A stretch of DNA of 64,000 bases, taken from positions 186,001-250,000 of the forward strand of contig CANMAQ010000003.1 of assembly GCA_947495775.1 (NCBI GenBank), written 5' to 3'. Below, piece by piece: positions 17,622-25,817 of this stretch. The position numbers and the translations under genes are program-made. Source of the DNA: Jejuia algarum (GTDB taxonomy: Bacteria > Bacteroidota > Bacteroidia > Flavobacteriales > Flavobacteriaceae). Numbering within the stretch: the stretch's first letter is position 1; every line of letters begins with the position of its first letter. A model generated the notes under the pieces. That model was not told the DNA's origin. It was given only the letters and a program-made list of their open reading frames with translations, and did not search any database.

Positions 17622-18488
17622 TTATATGCGTTCTAATGTATACGTAATTAAACGTTCTATGGTTTGTTTCGGGTGTTTGCTAAAAGTGCCATGGGCTCTA
17701 TTCGCCAAAATAGCATTTAAAGACACCGCCTTATGTCCTAATAATTTTGCCAGGCCATAAATGCCTGAGGTTTCCATTTCTAAATTTGTAATACTATGGC
17801 CTTCATGGTTAAATGTTGCCATTGCAGCGCTTAATTCGGGGTCCTGTAAAGGCAAACGTAAACGACGCCCTTGTGGGCCATAAAATCCGTTGGCTGTAAC
17901 CGTTAGTCCTTTATAAGCTTTAGAACTTTCAAATTTAGATATTAAGGTGGAATCGCCTTCAATAAAAAGCGGTCTAGTCCTGTGGCTTGGCCATTTGGTA
18001 TGAGCAACAAATGCTTTTTCTAAAGCTGTATTGGCAATGGCGTCTACAGTAGTGTACGATTCTAACATTCCACTAAGCGCAATGCCATAGGTACTAATTA
18101 AAAAAGCATCTAAAGGGATGTCTTTTTGTAAAGCTCCAGAAGTTCCTATTCTAATAAATTGTAGTTGTTTAAGTATCTTTTTTACGGTTTTATGCTTAAA
18201 ATCAATATTTACTAAAGCATCCAATTCATTTAAAACAATATCGATATTGTCGGTGCCTATACCAGTAGATATTACGGTAATTGGGGTGTGCTTATAAGTT
18301 CCTGTATGTGTTTTAAACTCTCGTTTTTGAGTGCTAAAACGAACCGTATCGAAATGCTGACTCACTAGGGCAACACGATCTGGATCACCAACTAAGATAA
18401 TTGTATCTGCAATATCCTGAGGTTTTAAGTTTAAATGGTAAATACTGCCATCAGGATTCAAAATAAGTTCTGATGCACTAATGGACAT
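17622..18488 (-). CDS. Nucleoside phosphorylase (uridine phosphorylase-like)
   Basis: This 288-residue member of the PNP/UDP superfamily splits nucleosides with phosphate into base and sugar-1-phosphate. Evidence is ILVGDPDRVALVSQHFD near residue 30, HTGTYKHTPITVISTGIGTDN near 65, IRIGTSGALQKDIPLDA near 115, and ITNLEMETSGIYGLAKLLGH near 235. The last is the purine/uridine phosphorylase signature that binds the ribose. The specific nucleoside is not clear. It ends directly against the start of the binding-protein-like gene. Confidence 0.88.
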   Translation of the reverse strand: MSISASELILNPDGSIYHLNLKPQDIADTIILVGDPDRVALVSQHFDTVRFSTQKREFKTHTGTYKHTPITVISTGIGTDNIDIVLNELDALVNIDFKHKTVKKILKQLQFIRIGTSGALQKDIPLDAFLISTYGIALSGMLESYTTVDAIANTALEKAFVAHTKWPSHRTRPLFIEGDSTLISKFESSKAYKGLTVTANGFYGPQGRRLRLPLQDPELSAAMATFNHEGHSITNLEMETSGIYGLAKLLGHKAVSLNAILANRAHGTFSKHPKQTIERLITYTLERI

Positions 18489-18525
18489 TGGTGATGGTTT
18501 TAGTAAATTTATGTTGTATCATACT

Positions 18526-18852
18526 TTATCCTCCAACGCGCTTTACAGAAAACCCTTTGTCTTTTAAAAGCTGCATAATTTTATCGCGATAATCACCTTG
18601 TATGATAATTTTATCGTCTTTAAAACTTCCCCCCACACTTAATGTCGTTTTAATGGTTTTGGCTAAGGCTTTAAAGTCTTGTGTTGCTCCTGTATATCCT
18701 TCTAAGATGGTAATGGGTTTTCCTTTACGTTTTTCGTATTTACAAACTATAGGGGCGTCTTGCATCCATAGTTCTGATTTGGTTTCCGTTTGAGGTGTTT
18801 CTTCTACCTCATGATCTGGAAAAAGGTGTTTCAGTTGCTCTTGTAAATCCAT
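18526..18852 (-). CDS. SUI1/eIF1-like translation initiation factor (YciH family)
   Basis: This 108-residue protein has a C-terminal SUI1 domain. It shows VCKYEKRKGKPITILEGYTG at about 36-55, then SVGGSFKDDKIIIQGDYRDK near 80, and ends KGFSVKRVGG, the usual glycine pair at the C-terminus of the family. Bacterial YciH-type proteins bind the 30S subunit and affect start-site selection, but are not essential. The N-terminal 30 residues are acidic and probably disordered. It lies about 35 bases upstream of the nucleoside phosphorylase gene on the same strand. Confidence 0.9.
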   Translation of the reverse strand: MDLQEQLKHLFPDHEVEETPQTETKSELWMQDAPIVCKYEKRKGKPITILEGYTGATQDFKALAKTIKTTLSVGGSFKDDKIIIQGDYRDKIMQLLKDKGFSVKRVGG

Positions 18853-18913
18853 GACAGGTGTTTTTTAATATAAAGCCTCTATACGGTAACGCAAAGTAAG
18901 GCTAAACAAGTAT

Positions 18914-19864
18914 TTACTTTTTTATAAGGCCGAGTTCTATCAAACGTTCTGTAAGAAACGCGCCTGCAGTTATGTCTTCAAATTGTTTTGGTTGTTCTTT
19001 AGTAACACAAGCCTCTAAAACATTAAGCGGCATTGTACTCACAGGGTGCATGAAAAAAGGAATAGAGTAGCGCGATGTGCCCCAATCTTCTTTTGGAGGG
19101 TTCACAACGCGGTGCACTGTAGATTTCAATTTATTATTGGTATGTCTTGATAACATATCACCTACATTAATCATTAATTCATCTGGAGCTGCTATAGCAT
19201 CTATCCATTCGCCCGCATTATTTTTTACTTGTAAACCTTTGCCTTGAGCGCCCATTAATAGGGTGATTAAATTGATGTCACCATGAGCAGCAGCGCGAAC
19301 AGCAGCATGAGGTTCTTTGGTTATAGGGGGGTAGTGGATAGGGCGTAAAATAGAATTGCCGTTAACAATGTAAGCATCAAAATAAGTAGCTTCAAGACCA
19401 ATATGTAAGGCTAATGCGCTTAAAACATGTTTTGCTGTTTTTTCTAACATTTGAAAGGCTTTTTTGCCTACAGCATTGAATTCTGGCAATTCATCAACCA
19501 GAATATTTTCAGGATAATTATAATGCGCGATCTCCGAGGCCTCTACATATTGTCCAAAATGCCAAAACTCTTTTAAATCACCTTCTTTTTTGCCTTTAGC
19601 ACTTTCTTTTCCAAAAGACACATAACCGCGTTGTCCTGCCAATTCAGGACGTTCATAATTTTGTTTTGCCGCTAAGGGGAGGTCAAAAAAACGTTTAATT
19701 TCGGCATACAGGTTGTCAACTAAGGTCGTGTCTAAAAAATGACCTTTAAGTGCTACAAAGCCAATATCTTCGTATGCCTTTCCAATGGCATCAACAAATT
19801 TCTGTTGTCTTATAGGGTCTTCAGAAGTGAAGTCGCGTAAATCTACGCTTGGTATACTAGTCAT
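18914..19864 (-). CDS. Isopenicillin N synthase-like 2-oxoglutarate/Fe(II) dioxygenase
   Basis: This 316-residue non-haem iron oxygenase starts with the DIOX_N pattern (IPSVDLRDFTSEDPIRQQKF, then GFVALKGHFLD). The iron ligands are in AAHGDINLITLLMG (His and Asp near residue 195) and STVHRVVNP (distal His near 252). The 2-oxoglutarate-binding Arg-x-Ser is in TSRYSIPFF near 265. The family includes ethylene-forming and isopenicillin synthase-like enzymes. Proteins of this type are common single genes in marine bacteria, with mostly unassigned substrates. It is probably monocistronic. Confidence 0.88.
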   Translation of the reverse strand: MTSIPSVDLRDFTSEDPIRQQKFVDAIGKAYEDIGFVALKGHFLDTTLVDNLYAEIKRFFDLPLAAKQNYERPELAGQRGYVSFGKESAKGKKEGDLKEFWHFGQYVEASEIAHYNYPENILVDELPEFNAVGKKAFQMLEKTAKHVLSALALHIGLEATYFDAYIVNGNSILRPIHYPPITKEPHAAVRAAAHGDINLITLLMGAQGKGLQVKNNAGEWIDAIAAPDELMINVGDMLSRHTNNKLKSTVHRVVNPPKEDWGTSRYSIPFFMHPVSTMPLNVLEACVTKEQPKQFEDITAGAFLTERLIELGLIKK

Positions 19865-19983
19865 AAAAATGGGTCATGAAATGTCCTTGAAAACAAATGT
19901 ACAAAAACATCTAAGGATATGCATCACTTGTTGTGTTTTGAGTTTATAATTTATAAACGCACAATACAAATACATGACCTCTA

Positions 19984-20024
19984 TTTCTAAAAAAAGCGCT
20001 GTTAGTGTTTCACTACAGCGCCCA
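19984..20024 (-). terminator. Rho-independent terminator after the ExbD gene
   Basis: Read on the minus strand, GGCGCTGTAGTG pairs with CACTAACAGCGC (one bulged base) around a short loop and is followed by a run of T (TTTTTTTAG). It lies about 60 bases after the exbD stop. Confidence 0.85.
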
Positions 20025-20082
20025 GTTTGTGTTAAATTGATGAGGTTTAACTATTTTTAGAACATACAGTACTAATAAGAAC

Positions 20083-20640
20083 TTATTTAAGAGTAGCCTC
20101 AGACAAGATTAAGGGATATGCAGCCCTGATTTCTTGAAGTTCTGAAGCAGTAAGCTGGTCTGCAGATTTTTTAAATTGTGTTTTAGCATAAGCTGTTCGT
20201 AATTCTACGTAAGCCTTCGTTAATTCATCTTGTACCTGTATAAAATGATTGTAATTAGAATTGCGATCTGCCTTTAAAGAAATAACCGCTTTAGTGGGAT
20301 GAACAGATAAATGGGCTGCTTTAGTGCCGTTACAGTAAGTACAATTGCCGTTAGCATTGTTATCAATAAACGCTTTAGTAAGGTCTTTTAGGGCTTTAAT
20401 AGACGTTATTTCTCCTCCAACCATAATGTCATTAGTGGCATTAATAGCAACTTCTAAAACATTTTGTTCTGCAATAGTAGAACTGCAGTCTACACCCGCA
20501 GGACATGCGTTGGGGAGTTTGCGATTTATGCCTTTGTCTTTAGGAATTACAGCGGTAACTAAGAAAAAAATAAGTAATAAGAATGCAATGTCTGCCATAG
20601 ACCCTGCATTAACTTCTGGGCTTGTTTTTGTTCGTCTCAT
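20083..20640 (-). CDS. ExbD/TolR family biopolymer transport protein
   Basis: This 185-residue protein has the single N-terminal transmembrane helix of the family with its essential aspartate (GSMADIAFLLLIFFLVTAV, Asp near residue 18) and a periplasmic domain. ExbD works with ExbB and TonB to pass proton-motive force to outer-membrane receptors, but no ExbB or TonB gene is in the window. The domain contains two cysteine pairs (CPAGVDC and CTYC), more than usual for ExbD, possibly a disulfide or metal site. It is monocistronic, with a terminator downstream. Confidence 0.9.
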   Translation of the reverse strand: MRRTKTSPEVNAGSMADIAFLLLIFFLVTAVIPKDKGINRKLPNACPAGVDCSSTIAEQNVLEVAINATNDIMVGGEITSIKALKDLTKAFIDNNANGNCTYCNGTKAAHLSVHPTKAVISLKADRNSNYNHFIQVQDELTKAYVELRTAYAKTQFKKSADQLTASELQEIRAAYPLILSEATLK

Positions 20641-20877
20641 GATTGTTTGTGTGTTTTGTTAATGGATTGAAGTCATACAAAAACGATACCAGAAAAAATG
20701 CCGCACGTGGTTTTTAAAGGGAAATAATGGCCTTTTAGAATACATTTTGGTGTGTTTTCATGTTAATTTCGTATTGGCTTGATAGGAGTTGTGTTAAAGA
20801 GGGACTATTTAGGTATGGTTATTGTTAAAATGTTATAAAATAAAGCCATGACGACCTGTTTTTTTAGGAGAAACGAA

Positions 20878-20885
20878 TATCTTTG
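20878..20885 (+). promoter_or_regulatory. Candidate Bacteroidota -7 box (TATCTTTG)
   Basis: It matches the TAnnTTTG consensus of the Bacteroidota primary sigma factor, 47 bases before the start at 20933. A clear TTG at -33 is not visible (T-rich there). Confidence 0.45.
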
Positions 20886-20932
20886 AAATGAACGGTTCAA
20901 GCGTATCAACTACAAATTAAGAGAGAAGATTT

Positions 20933-21604
20933 ATGAAATTTTTAATGCTTTGTGTAACAGGTTTTGCCTGTGTTATGCTTTCTGGAGCTCAAATAGATTC
21001 TAGAAAAAGTTCTGGAACGCGCATTCCAGCAGTAGTCGCTCCCGAAGCTCCTAATCGGTCTTTACAAATAGCTCCAGAGCTACCTGAAAATAATACGTTT
21101 AACCGTTTAAATACGCCTAAGGTAGTAGGTGAGTTGGGCGTACCAGAAAAAGAATTTTCTATGTTTCCCCAAGAAGAATTTGCGAATCCAGGTGAACTGT
21201 ATACCAAAAAATTGAAAAAAATAGAAAAAACTTTATTGCCAGAAGGGCATGGGTTGAATGCTGGCCTAAAAGAAGATGCGTATTGGGGAGATTACCATAC
21301 CAATTCAAAATACGTCACCATATTGTACAGAGACCATTCTGCAATTGATGGTGATTTATTAAGCGTACTGGTAGATGATGATGTATTAAGATCTCGTGTG
21401 TACCTCACACAGGGGTATAAAGGCTTTCGGTTAGATTTAAATGGAGGATTGAATAAAATAGACTTCTTAGCCGTGAATACAGGAGCTTCAGGCCCTAATA
21501 CGGCACAATATAAAGTTTTGGATGAAAATAATAATGTGATTTCTAAGCGTATTTGGGCACTTGAGGCAGGCGTTAAGGTTACCCTTATAGTTGTAAAAGA
21601 TTAA
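20933..21604 (+). CDS. Secreted protein of unknown function
   Basis: This 223-residue protein has an N-terminal signal peptide (MKFLMLCVTGFACVMLSGAQ). A proline- and asparagine-rich stretch follows (about 25-70). The C-terminal globular part is a beta-rich domain (about 95-223) with the features LNAGLKEDAYWGDYHTNSKYV, ILYRDHSAIDGDLLSVLVDD and a final NVISKRIWALEAGVKVTLIVV. The last part has alternating hydrophobic strands like an immunoglobulin-like sandwich. I recognise it only as a type common in Flavobacteriaceae and cannot assign a function. A candidate promoter lies 47 bases upstream. Confidence 0.7.
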   Translation: MKFLMLCVTGFACVMLSGAQIDSRKSSGTRIPAVVAPEAPNRSLQIAPELPENNTFNRLNTPKVVGELGVPEKEFSMFPQEEFANPGELYTKKLKKIEKTLLPEGHGLNAGLKEDAYWGDYHTNSKYVTILYRDHSAIDGDLLSVLVDDDVLRSRVYLTQGYKGFRLDLNGGLNKIDFLAVNTGASGPNTAQYKVLDENNNVISKRIWALEAGVKVTLIVVKD

Positions 21605-21608
21605 GGCT

Positions 21609-21632
21609 TATATTTGTAGTTCTAAACTACAA
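21609..21632 (+). promoter_or_regulatory. TATATTTG box overlapping an 8-bp hairpin
   Basis: TATATTTG (21609-21616) fits TAnnTTTG. It runs into a perfect stem TTGTAGTT/AACTACAA with a 3-base loop (21614-21632), followed by TTTT and the ATG at 21637. It may be both the end of the upstream transcript and the promoter of the next. Confidence 0.4.
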
Positions 21633-21636
21633 TTTT

Positions 21637-22344
21637 ATGAAAAATTTCATCCTAATTCCTTTTGTGTTGCTATCAAATGTCATATTTAGTCAAAATCCAG
21701 AATTGTTTGATGTGACTTGGAATATGACCGAACTTACCGTTGATGGTGAAATTGTAGACAATATAGTTGCTGAAGGAGCGCCTTTCGGGATTGTATTTGG
21801 TGATGATTTTTATAGTGCGGGCGCGTGTAATGAACGTCAGTGCTTTAACGTTACCTATGATAATATGCAAATAATAACATCGGATGCTACGTCGTGTGCT
21901 ACGACATTATCTGTATGTGCATTTCCAGATAGCGATAAGTCCGAAAACGCCTATTTTAATGTTCTCAATCAAGTGCCAATACGTTATGCGATAACATCAA
22001 ACACAGATGAAGATACCATTGTATTAACTTTAACCAATGCTAGCGATGATCAGGCTATCTTTGTAGATAGAGTTTTAAGCCTAGACCGCAGCGCTAAAAA
22101 CAAGGTAATTGTTTTAGCTCCTAACCCTTTTACAGATACCCTAACAATTACATCTATAAATGACACCAGTTACGATGTGATGAAAATTTATGATGTTAGT
22201 GGGAAATTACAAGTATCAAAACAAATACCCGCTACGTCAAATTTAAAAGTAGACCTTTCCAACTTGTCTAAGGGCATATATTTTATAGAACTTCTAGAAA
22301 AAAATACCGCTAGTGTTACCATTCAAAAACTCGTGAAAAACTAA
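21637..22344 (+). CDS. Secreted protein with T9SS type A sorting domain
   Basis: This 235-residue exported protein has a signal peptide (cleavage near residue 18, after NVIFSQ). The central domain (about 20-150) begins FDVTWNMTELTVDGE and contains two likely disulfides (GACNERQC and SCATTLSVC). The opening tryptophan-containing strand recalls META/HslJ-like domains, but this is only a resemblance. The C-terminal 70 residues are a T9SS sorting domain: LAPNPFTDTLTITSI, KIYDVSGKLQ, LSKGIYFIELLEK. A TAnnTTTG-type box lies 20 bases before the start codon. Confidence 0.82.
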   Translation: MKNFILIPFVLLSNVIFSQNPELFDVTWNMTELTVDGEIVDNIVAEGAPFGIVFGDDFYSAGACNERQCFNVTYDNMQIITSDATSCATTLSVCAFPDSDKSENAYFNVLNQVPIRYAITSNTDEDTIVLTLTNASDDQAIFVDRVLSLDRSAKNKVIVLAPNPFTDTLTITSINDTSYDVMKIYDVSGKLQVSKQIPATSNLKVDLSNLSKGIYFIELLEKNTASVTIQKLVKN

Positions 22345-22382
22345 GTGGTGGCATCCTTGTTATGCATACCTTAATTTGATTT

Positions 22383-22503
22383 TTAAGACATAACACGATC
22401 TATTTGTGACAATTCATCGTCTGTAAACTTGAGGTGGTCTAATGCTTTTCGTATGGATTTAAAAGAAGCAATACTGTGCGTAAAAAGCTTAGATAAATGG
22501 AGG
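22383..22503 (-). pseudogene. 3' end of an aldo/keto reductase gene (remnant)
   Basis: On the minus strand this encodes about 38 codons ending HLKFTDDELSQIDRVMS and a stop. It matches the end of the full aldo/keto reductase at 41600-42616, which reads HLKFTDDELSQIDRVIGR. Upstream of the match the residues are still alignable (ASFKSIRKALDHL against AAQLKENVNALNHL), then a stop codon interrupts. It is therefore the broken tail of a paralogue or displaced copy. It lies at the left edge of the T6SS effector island. Confidence 0.8.
22391..22445. repeat. Left copy of the 55-bp direct repeat flanking the T6SS island
   Basis: It matches 41611-41665 at 53 of 55 positions in the same orientation (mismatches at 22416 and 22439). 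Both copies lie in the 3' end of aldo/keto reductase sequence. Confidence 0.85.
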
Positions 22504-22582
22504 TTATGAATTTATTTCAGGGCAGTATTAAAGAAATATCTTATTTTTATGAAAAAAATATAGCAAAATACGAGGTGTTTAC

Positions 22583-22600
22583 AACATCTAAATAGATGTT
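22583..22600 (+). promoter_or_regulatory. Palindrome upstream of the T6SS tube gene
   Basis: AACATCTA-AA-TAGATGTT is a perfect 8-bp inverted repeat 48 bases before the tssD start. With two unpaired bases on the left arm it extends to GTTT...AAAC. It could be an operator. Confidence 0.45.
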
Positions 22601-22647
22601 AAACAACGTATATACTGCGGTAAATAATTTCAAAAAGTAAGATACAT

Positions 22648-23043
22648 ATGTCATTTCTTGCAAAATTAAAAATAGATGGTACGGAATATAACGTTATGGA
22701 AGCCGACTACAGCATTACCCAACCAGACGATGGTACGGGTTTGCCTGACTCGAAACCTGTTGGAGGTAAAATTTTTCTTAAAGTTGAAAGTGATAAGAGT
22801 ACAGCCTTAGTCGACTGGGCCATGTCTAACAGCGAACGCAGAAGCGGCACCTTAGTGTTTTTTAATAGAGACAGCGTATCTACCTTTAGACATATTGCAT
22901 TTAGCGATGCCTACTGTCTAAAATTTAGAGAGTTGTTTAGCCATGCCAATAACGAACCCCTGTATACAGAACTTACCATTGCCGCTAAAACTCTAGATAT
23001 AAAAGGCTCTAAGTTTGAAAACGACTGGCCGCTACTGCGCTAA
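22648..23043 (+). CDS. tssD: Type VI secretion tube protein TssD (Hcp)
   Basis: This 131-residue protein is of the Bacteroidota TssD/Hcp type. It shows MSFLAKLKIDGTEYNVMEAD at the N-terminus, PVGGKIFLKVESDKS near residue 37, TFRHIAFSDAYCLKF near 73, and a C-terminal strand ending DNDWPLL-like (FENDWPLL). It forms hexameric rings that stack into the T6SS inner tube. It is the first gene of the island, preceded by a palindrome and separated from vgrG by 121 bases of structured sequence. No sheath (TssB/C), baseplate or ClpV gene is present in the window, so this is an auxiliary locus. Confidence 0.9.
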   Translation: MSFLAKLKIDGTEYNVMEADYSITQPDDGTGLPDSKPVGGKIFLKVESDKSTALVDWAMSNSERRSGTLVFFNRDSVSTFRHIAFSDAYCLKFRELFSHANNEPLYTELTIAAKTLDIKGSKFENDWPLLR

Positions 23044-23056
23044 AATACAATTTTTT

Positions 23057-23129
23057 TTGAAAAGAGCGGGTTAGGGCACCCTTTAAACCGCATCACCTAA
23101 AGACTTTACACGCTCAAACCTCTTTTCAA
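23057..23129 (+). promoter_or_regulatory. Long stem-loop between tssD and vgrG
   Basis: TTGAAAAGAG (23057-23066) pairs perfectly with CTCTTTTCAA (23120-23129). It encloses a 53-base GC-richer loop with an internal AGGG-CA-CCCT element. It could set the ratio of tube to spike transcripts. Confidence 0.4.
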
Positions 23130-23164
23130 GCCTTAATACCCTTTGTTAAACCTATACTTATATT

Positions 23165-24943
23165 ATGTCTTTACAAACCGAATTACAAGTCGCCATAGAC
23201 GGCACCATATTTAAAATTATAGAAACGTTTTCATTAGAAGAACGGGTAGGTACGCATACTACCTTTAAAATGACAGTACGTGCCGATACTATAGAAAAAG
23301 GCTTAGAAGGCACGAGCCTATTAGACCGTTCGCGCTCCTTTTTAGGAAAACGCTTTGCCTTCGAAATTAATGACGTAGGCGGCATTGGTCGTAATATGCT
23401 TTATTTTAAAGGGAAAATCACCAAAGTACAAGGCAAGAAAGGGAACGATTTTGGCGGATTAGGCGACCTTATAGAGTTTACAGGAAAGAGCAATAGCATC
23501 CTGTTAGAAGATGGCCCAAATATGAACAGTTATTTGGAACAACCCCTATCCGATATTATAAACCAAGCCACATTTCGCTACCATGCAGACGAAGCTAAAC
23601 CCCAAATACAACCAGAAGACGATGCCATGCTAAGCTATTCGGTGCAGTACCATCAAAGTACCTTTGCCTACTTGCAGTATTTAGCAGCCACCCAAGGCGA
23701 ATACCTCCTCTACAATAGAGAAACGCTCTATTTTGGCAAGCCCGATCTGGGCGACCCCGTGGTATTACGTTATGGCGTAGATTTAAAAGATTTTAGTCTG
23801 GGTATAGAGGCAACGCCTTTACACTTTAACTATTACAGCAACGATTACAACAGCGAAAGCACCCTAAAGGCCTCTAGTACGGGTATGCAAACAGGCGCAC
23901 AAGGCTATACCGCCGCCGCGGCAACAGCAAGCCAGACGCTCTATGCCAAACAAGACAACCAACAACACTATTATGGTTTTGAGAGTCAGGAATTACAGCG
24001 CCAGTTAGACAACGCAGTAAGCCTACAAAAAAAGCTCGCAGAACAGCAACAAATAGGGCTTACAGGCGATAGTACCAATACCGGTGTTACCCTAGGCAAA
24101 ATAATACAAATAAATACCAAAGCCGATAGCTTTGGCAGTTATAGAGTAACAGAAGTGACCCACAGTTACACCAAGGGCGGCACCTATATAAATAACTTTA
24201 CAGCAGTACCTTTAGAAATAGACGTGTACCCACTTACCAATATTGGGCTTATGCATACCGCACACCCGCAAGTGGCCAAAGTAAAAGCCGTAAACGACCC
24301 TAAAGGCATGAGCCGCATACAAGTGCAGTTCCCTTGGCAAAATGGCAGCAACCAAACCACGCCGTGGATACGTGTAGCCACCCCTTATGCCGGAGGTAAT
24401 CGCGGGTTTCATTTTATACCAGAAGTAGGCGACGAAGTGCTGGTAGGATTCGAGAATGGCGATGTAGAACGCCCCTTTATGCAAGCTGCACTCTATACAG
24501 GGGTAAATAAACATAATGGGTGGCAAAGTGCTGATAATAATTATAAAGGCATTACAACCCAAAGTGGACATGTGGTAGAATTTAATGATACAGAAGGACG
24601 AGAAACTATAACGATAACTGATAAAAATAGCAATGTTATTAAAATAGATACGGCCAATAATAATATTGAAATTTCTGCTGGAGAAAACATGACGTTTAAT
24701 GCTAAAAATGTAGTGTTTAACGTAGAGGAAGATATAGAAATTACAACTGGGGAGAATTTTGTGATAAATGCGAAAAATAGCCAGGAAAATATAAGTCAAA
24801 ATAAAGTGATAGACGTTACAGAAACTTACGAACAAACTGCCTCGGAAGCAACAATTGTTGCGTCTAATGGAGATATCAGTATAGAGGGGGCTGGGGTAGC
24901 GACATTTCAAGGTGGTTCAGACGTAAAGATAAGTAAAGGGTAA
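23165..24943 (+). CDS. vgrG: Type VI secretion spike protein VgrG (TssI)
   Basis: This 592-residue VgrG forms the tip of the T6SS tube. An N-terminal gp27-like region (about 1-380) starts TELQVAIDGTIFKIIETFSL and contains YLQYLAATQGEYLLYNRETL. The gp5-like OB-fold (about 380-460) has the typical RIQVQFPW near 381, TPWIRVATPYAGGNRGFHFI, and VGDEVLVGFENGDVERP near 425. The tail (about 490-592) is a repetitive beta-helix rich in N, I, E and T. Codons are visibly richer in C and G than in the genes that follow. The next gene starts 1 base after the stop, which suggests translational coupling. Confidence 0.93.
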   Translation: MSLQTELQVAIDGTIFKIIETFSLEERVGTHTTFKMTVRADTIEKGLEGTSLLDRSRSFLGKRFAFEINDVGGIGRNMLYFKGKITKVQGKKGNDFGGLGDLIEFTGKSNSILLEDGPNMNSYLEQPLSDIINQATFRYHADEAKPQIQPEDDAMLSYSVQYHQSTFAYLQYLAATQGEYLLYNRETLYFGKPDLGDPVVLRYGVDLKDFSLGIEATPLHFNYYSNDYNSESTLKASSTGMQTGAQGYTAAAATASQTLYAKQDNQQHYYGFESQELQRQLDNAVSLQKKLAEQQQIGLTGDSTNTGVTLGKIIQINTKADSFGSYRVTEVTHSYTKGGTYINNFTAVPLEIDVYPLTNIGLMHTAHPQVAKVKAVNDPKGMSRIQVQFPWQNGSNQTTPWIRVATPYAGGNRGFHFIPEVGDEVLVGFENGDVERPFMQAALYTGVNKHNGWQSADNNYKGITTQSGHVVEFNDTEGRETITITDKNSNVIKIDTANNNIEISAGENMTFNAKNVVFNVEEDIEITTGENFVINAKNSQENISQNKVIDVTETYEQTASEATIVASNGDISIEGAGVATFQGGSDVKISKG

Positions 24944-24944
24944 T

Positions 24945-25805
24945 ATGAAAATTATTCTAAAGGAAATTAACCTTAGATTAAGACAGGAAAATAGAATTCA
25001 AAAGTATAAGCAAAATATAAGTTCTGACGTGTTTTTTGATGGAAAGAGTACTTGTCTGTCTTCCGAAAAGTTATTAACTCTTGAAACTGTTTCTCAGGAT
25101 GATCAGCCATTTTATATAAAGATAATGACAGATGCTTATCAGGTGAATTTAGACAGTTTGATAAAAAAGCAAGAATCTATGACTCTAAAAATGGCAAGTT
25201 TAGTAGATCATGTTTGGTTAAAGGTAGATGACAATGGAGCAATTACAACACTTTGTAATCATAGTAGTATCAAAGAGAAATGGAGCATTCTAAAAAAAGA
25301 GTTAGAACAAGAGTACAGTGGAGATGCTTTTGAAGTATATGGCTTGGGTATAACCAAAAAGTTAAATAATTCCAGTAAGTTAATAGAAGACTTTATGCAA
25401 CCTAGACTATTCGGTTTGTTTTGGCATAATTTATTTGGAGTGTATACCAATGACGACGAGGTTCAAAAAGAAAAAGTGATTGTACTAAATAACTGCGTAA
25501 ACCACATTCCAATAGTAATCAATGAAGCTGTACATTGTAAAGACATTAATACCTCAAAAGATACTGTTGCATTTCAAATTAGAGGACGGTTAAATACGAA
25601 TGACACACTAATACATAAAATTAATAACCATTTCATGAGATTAGGAGGAGCTGCTAAAAACAATTTCGAACTCAAAACATATGAAGGAGATTTCGAGTTT
25701 AGCATAGCTACAGGTCTATTAAAGCATGCAACTTTAAGTATAGAGACAGCTTTTGGTAATGTCTATAGTAAGAAAGATCATTTTGCGATTCGTAGTATGA
25801 GTTAA
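24945..25805 (+). CDS. Unknown protein in the T6SS adaptor/chaperone position
   Basis: This 286-residue protein has no signal peptide or membrane helix. I do not recognise its family. It contains a charged N-terminal half (MKIILKEINLRLRQENRIQK), a central segment with PRLFGLFWHNLFGVYTNDDE, and a C-terminal beta-rich part. It starts 1 base after vgrG and ends 12 bases before the PAAR-like effector. In other bacteria this slot is filled by effector-loading adaptors (DUF4123, DUF1795/EagR, DUF2169), none of which it resembles. I infer a loading role from position only. GC content falls sharply here compared with vgrG. Confidence 0.65.
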   Translation: MKIILKEINLRLRQENRIQKYKQNISSDVFFDGKSTCLSSEKLLTLETVSQDDQPFYIKIMTDAYQVNLDSLIKKQESMTLKMASLVDHVWLKVDDNGAITTLCNHSSIKEKWSILKKELEQEYSGDAFEVYGLGITKKLNNSSKLIEDFMQPRLFGLFWHNLFGVYTNDDEVQKEKVIVLNNCVNHIPIVINEAVHCKDINTSKDTVAFQIRGRLNTNDTLIHKINNHFMRLGGAAKNNFELKTYEGDFEFSIATGLLKHATLSIETAFGNVYSKKDHFAIRSMS

Positions 25806-25817
25806 ATAAAGTGAATT

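Noticed and set aside
24212..24910. A 232-codon open frame on the minus strand within vgrG
   Set aside because: Composition is rich in Tyr, Ile, Phe and Cys with no family resemblance, and it lies fully antisense to the well-supported VgrG, so it is a shadow.
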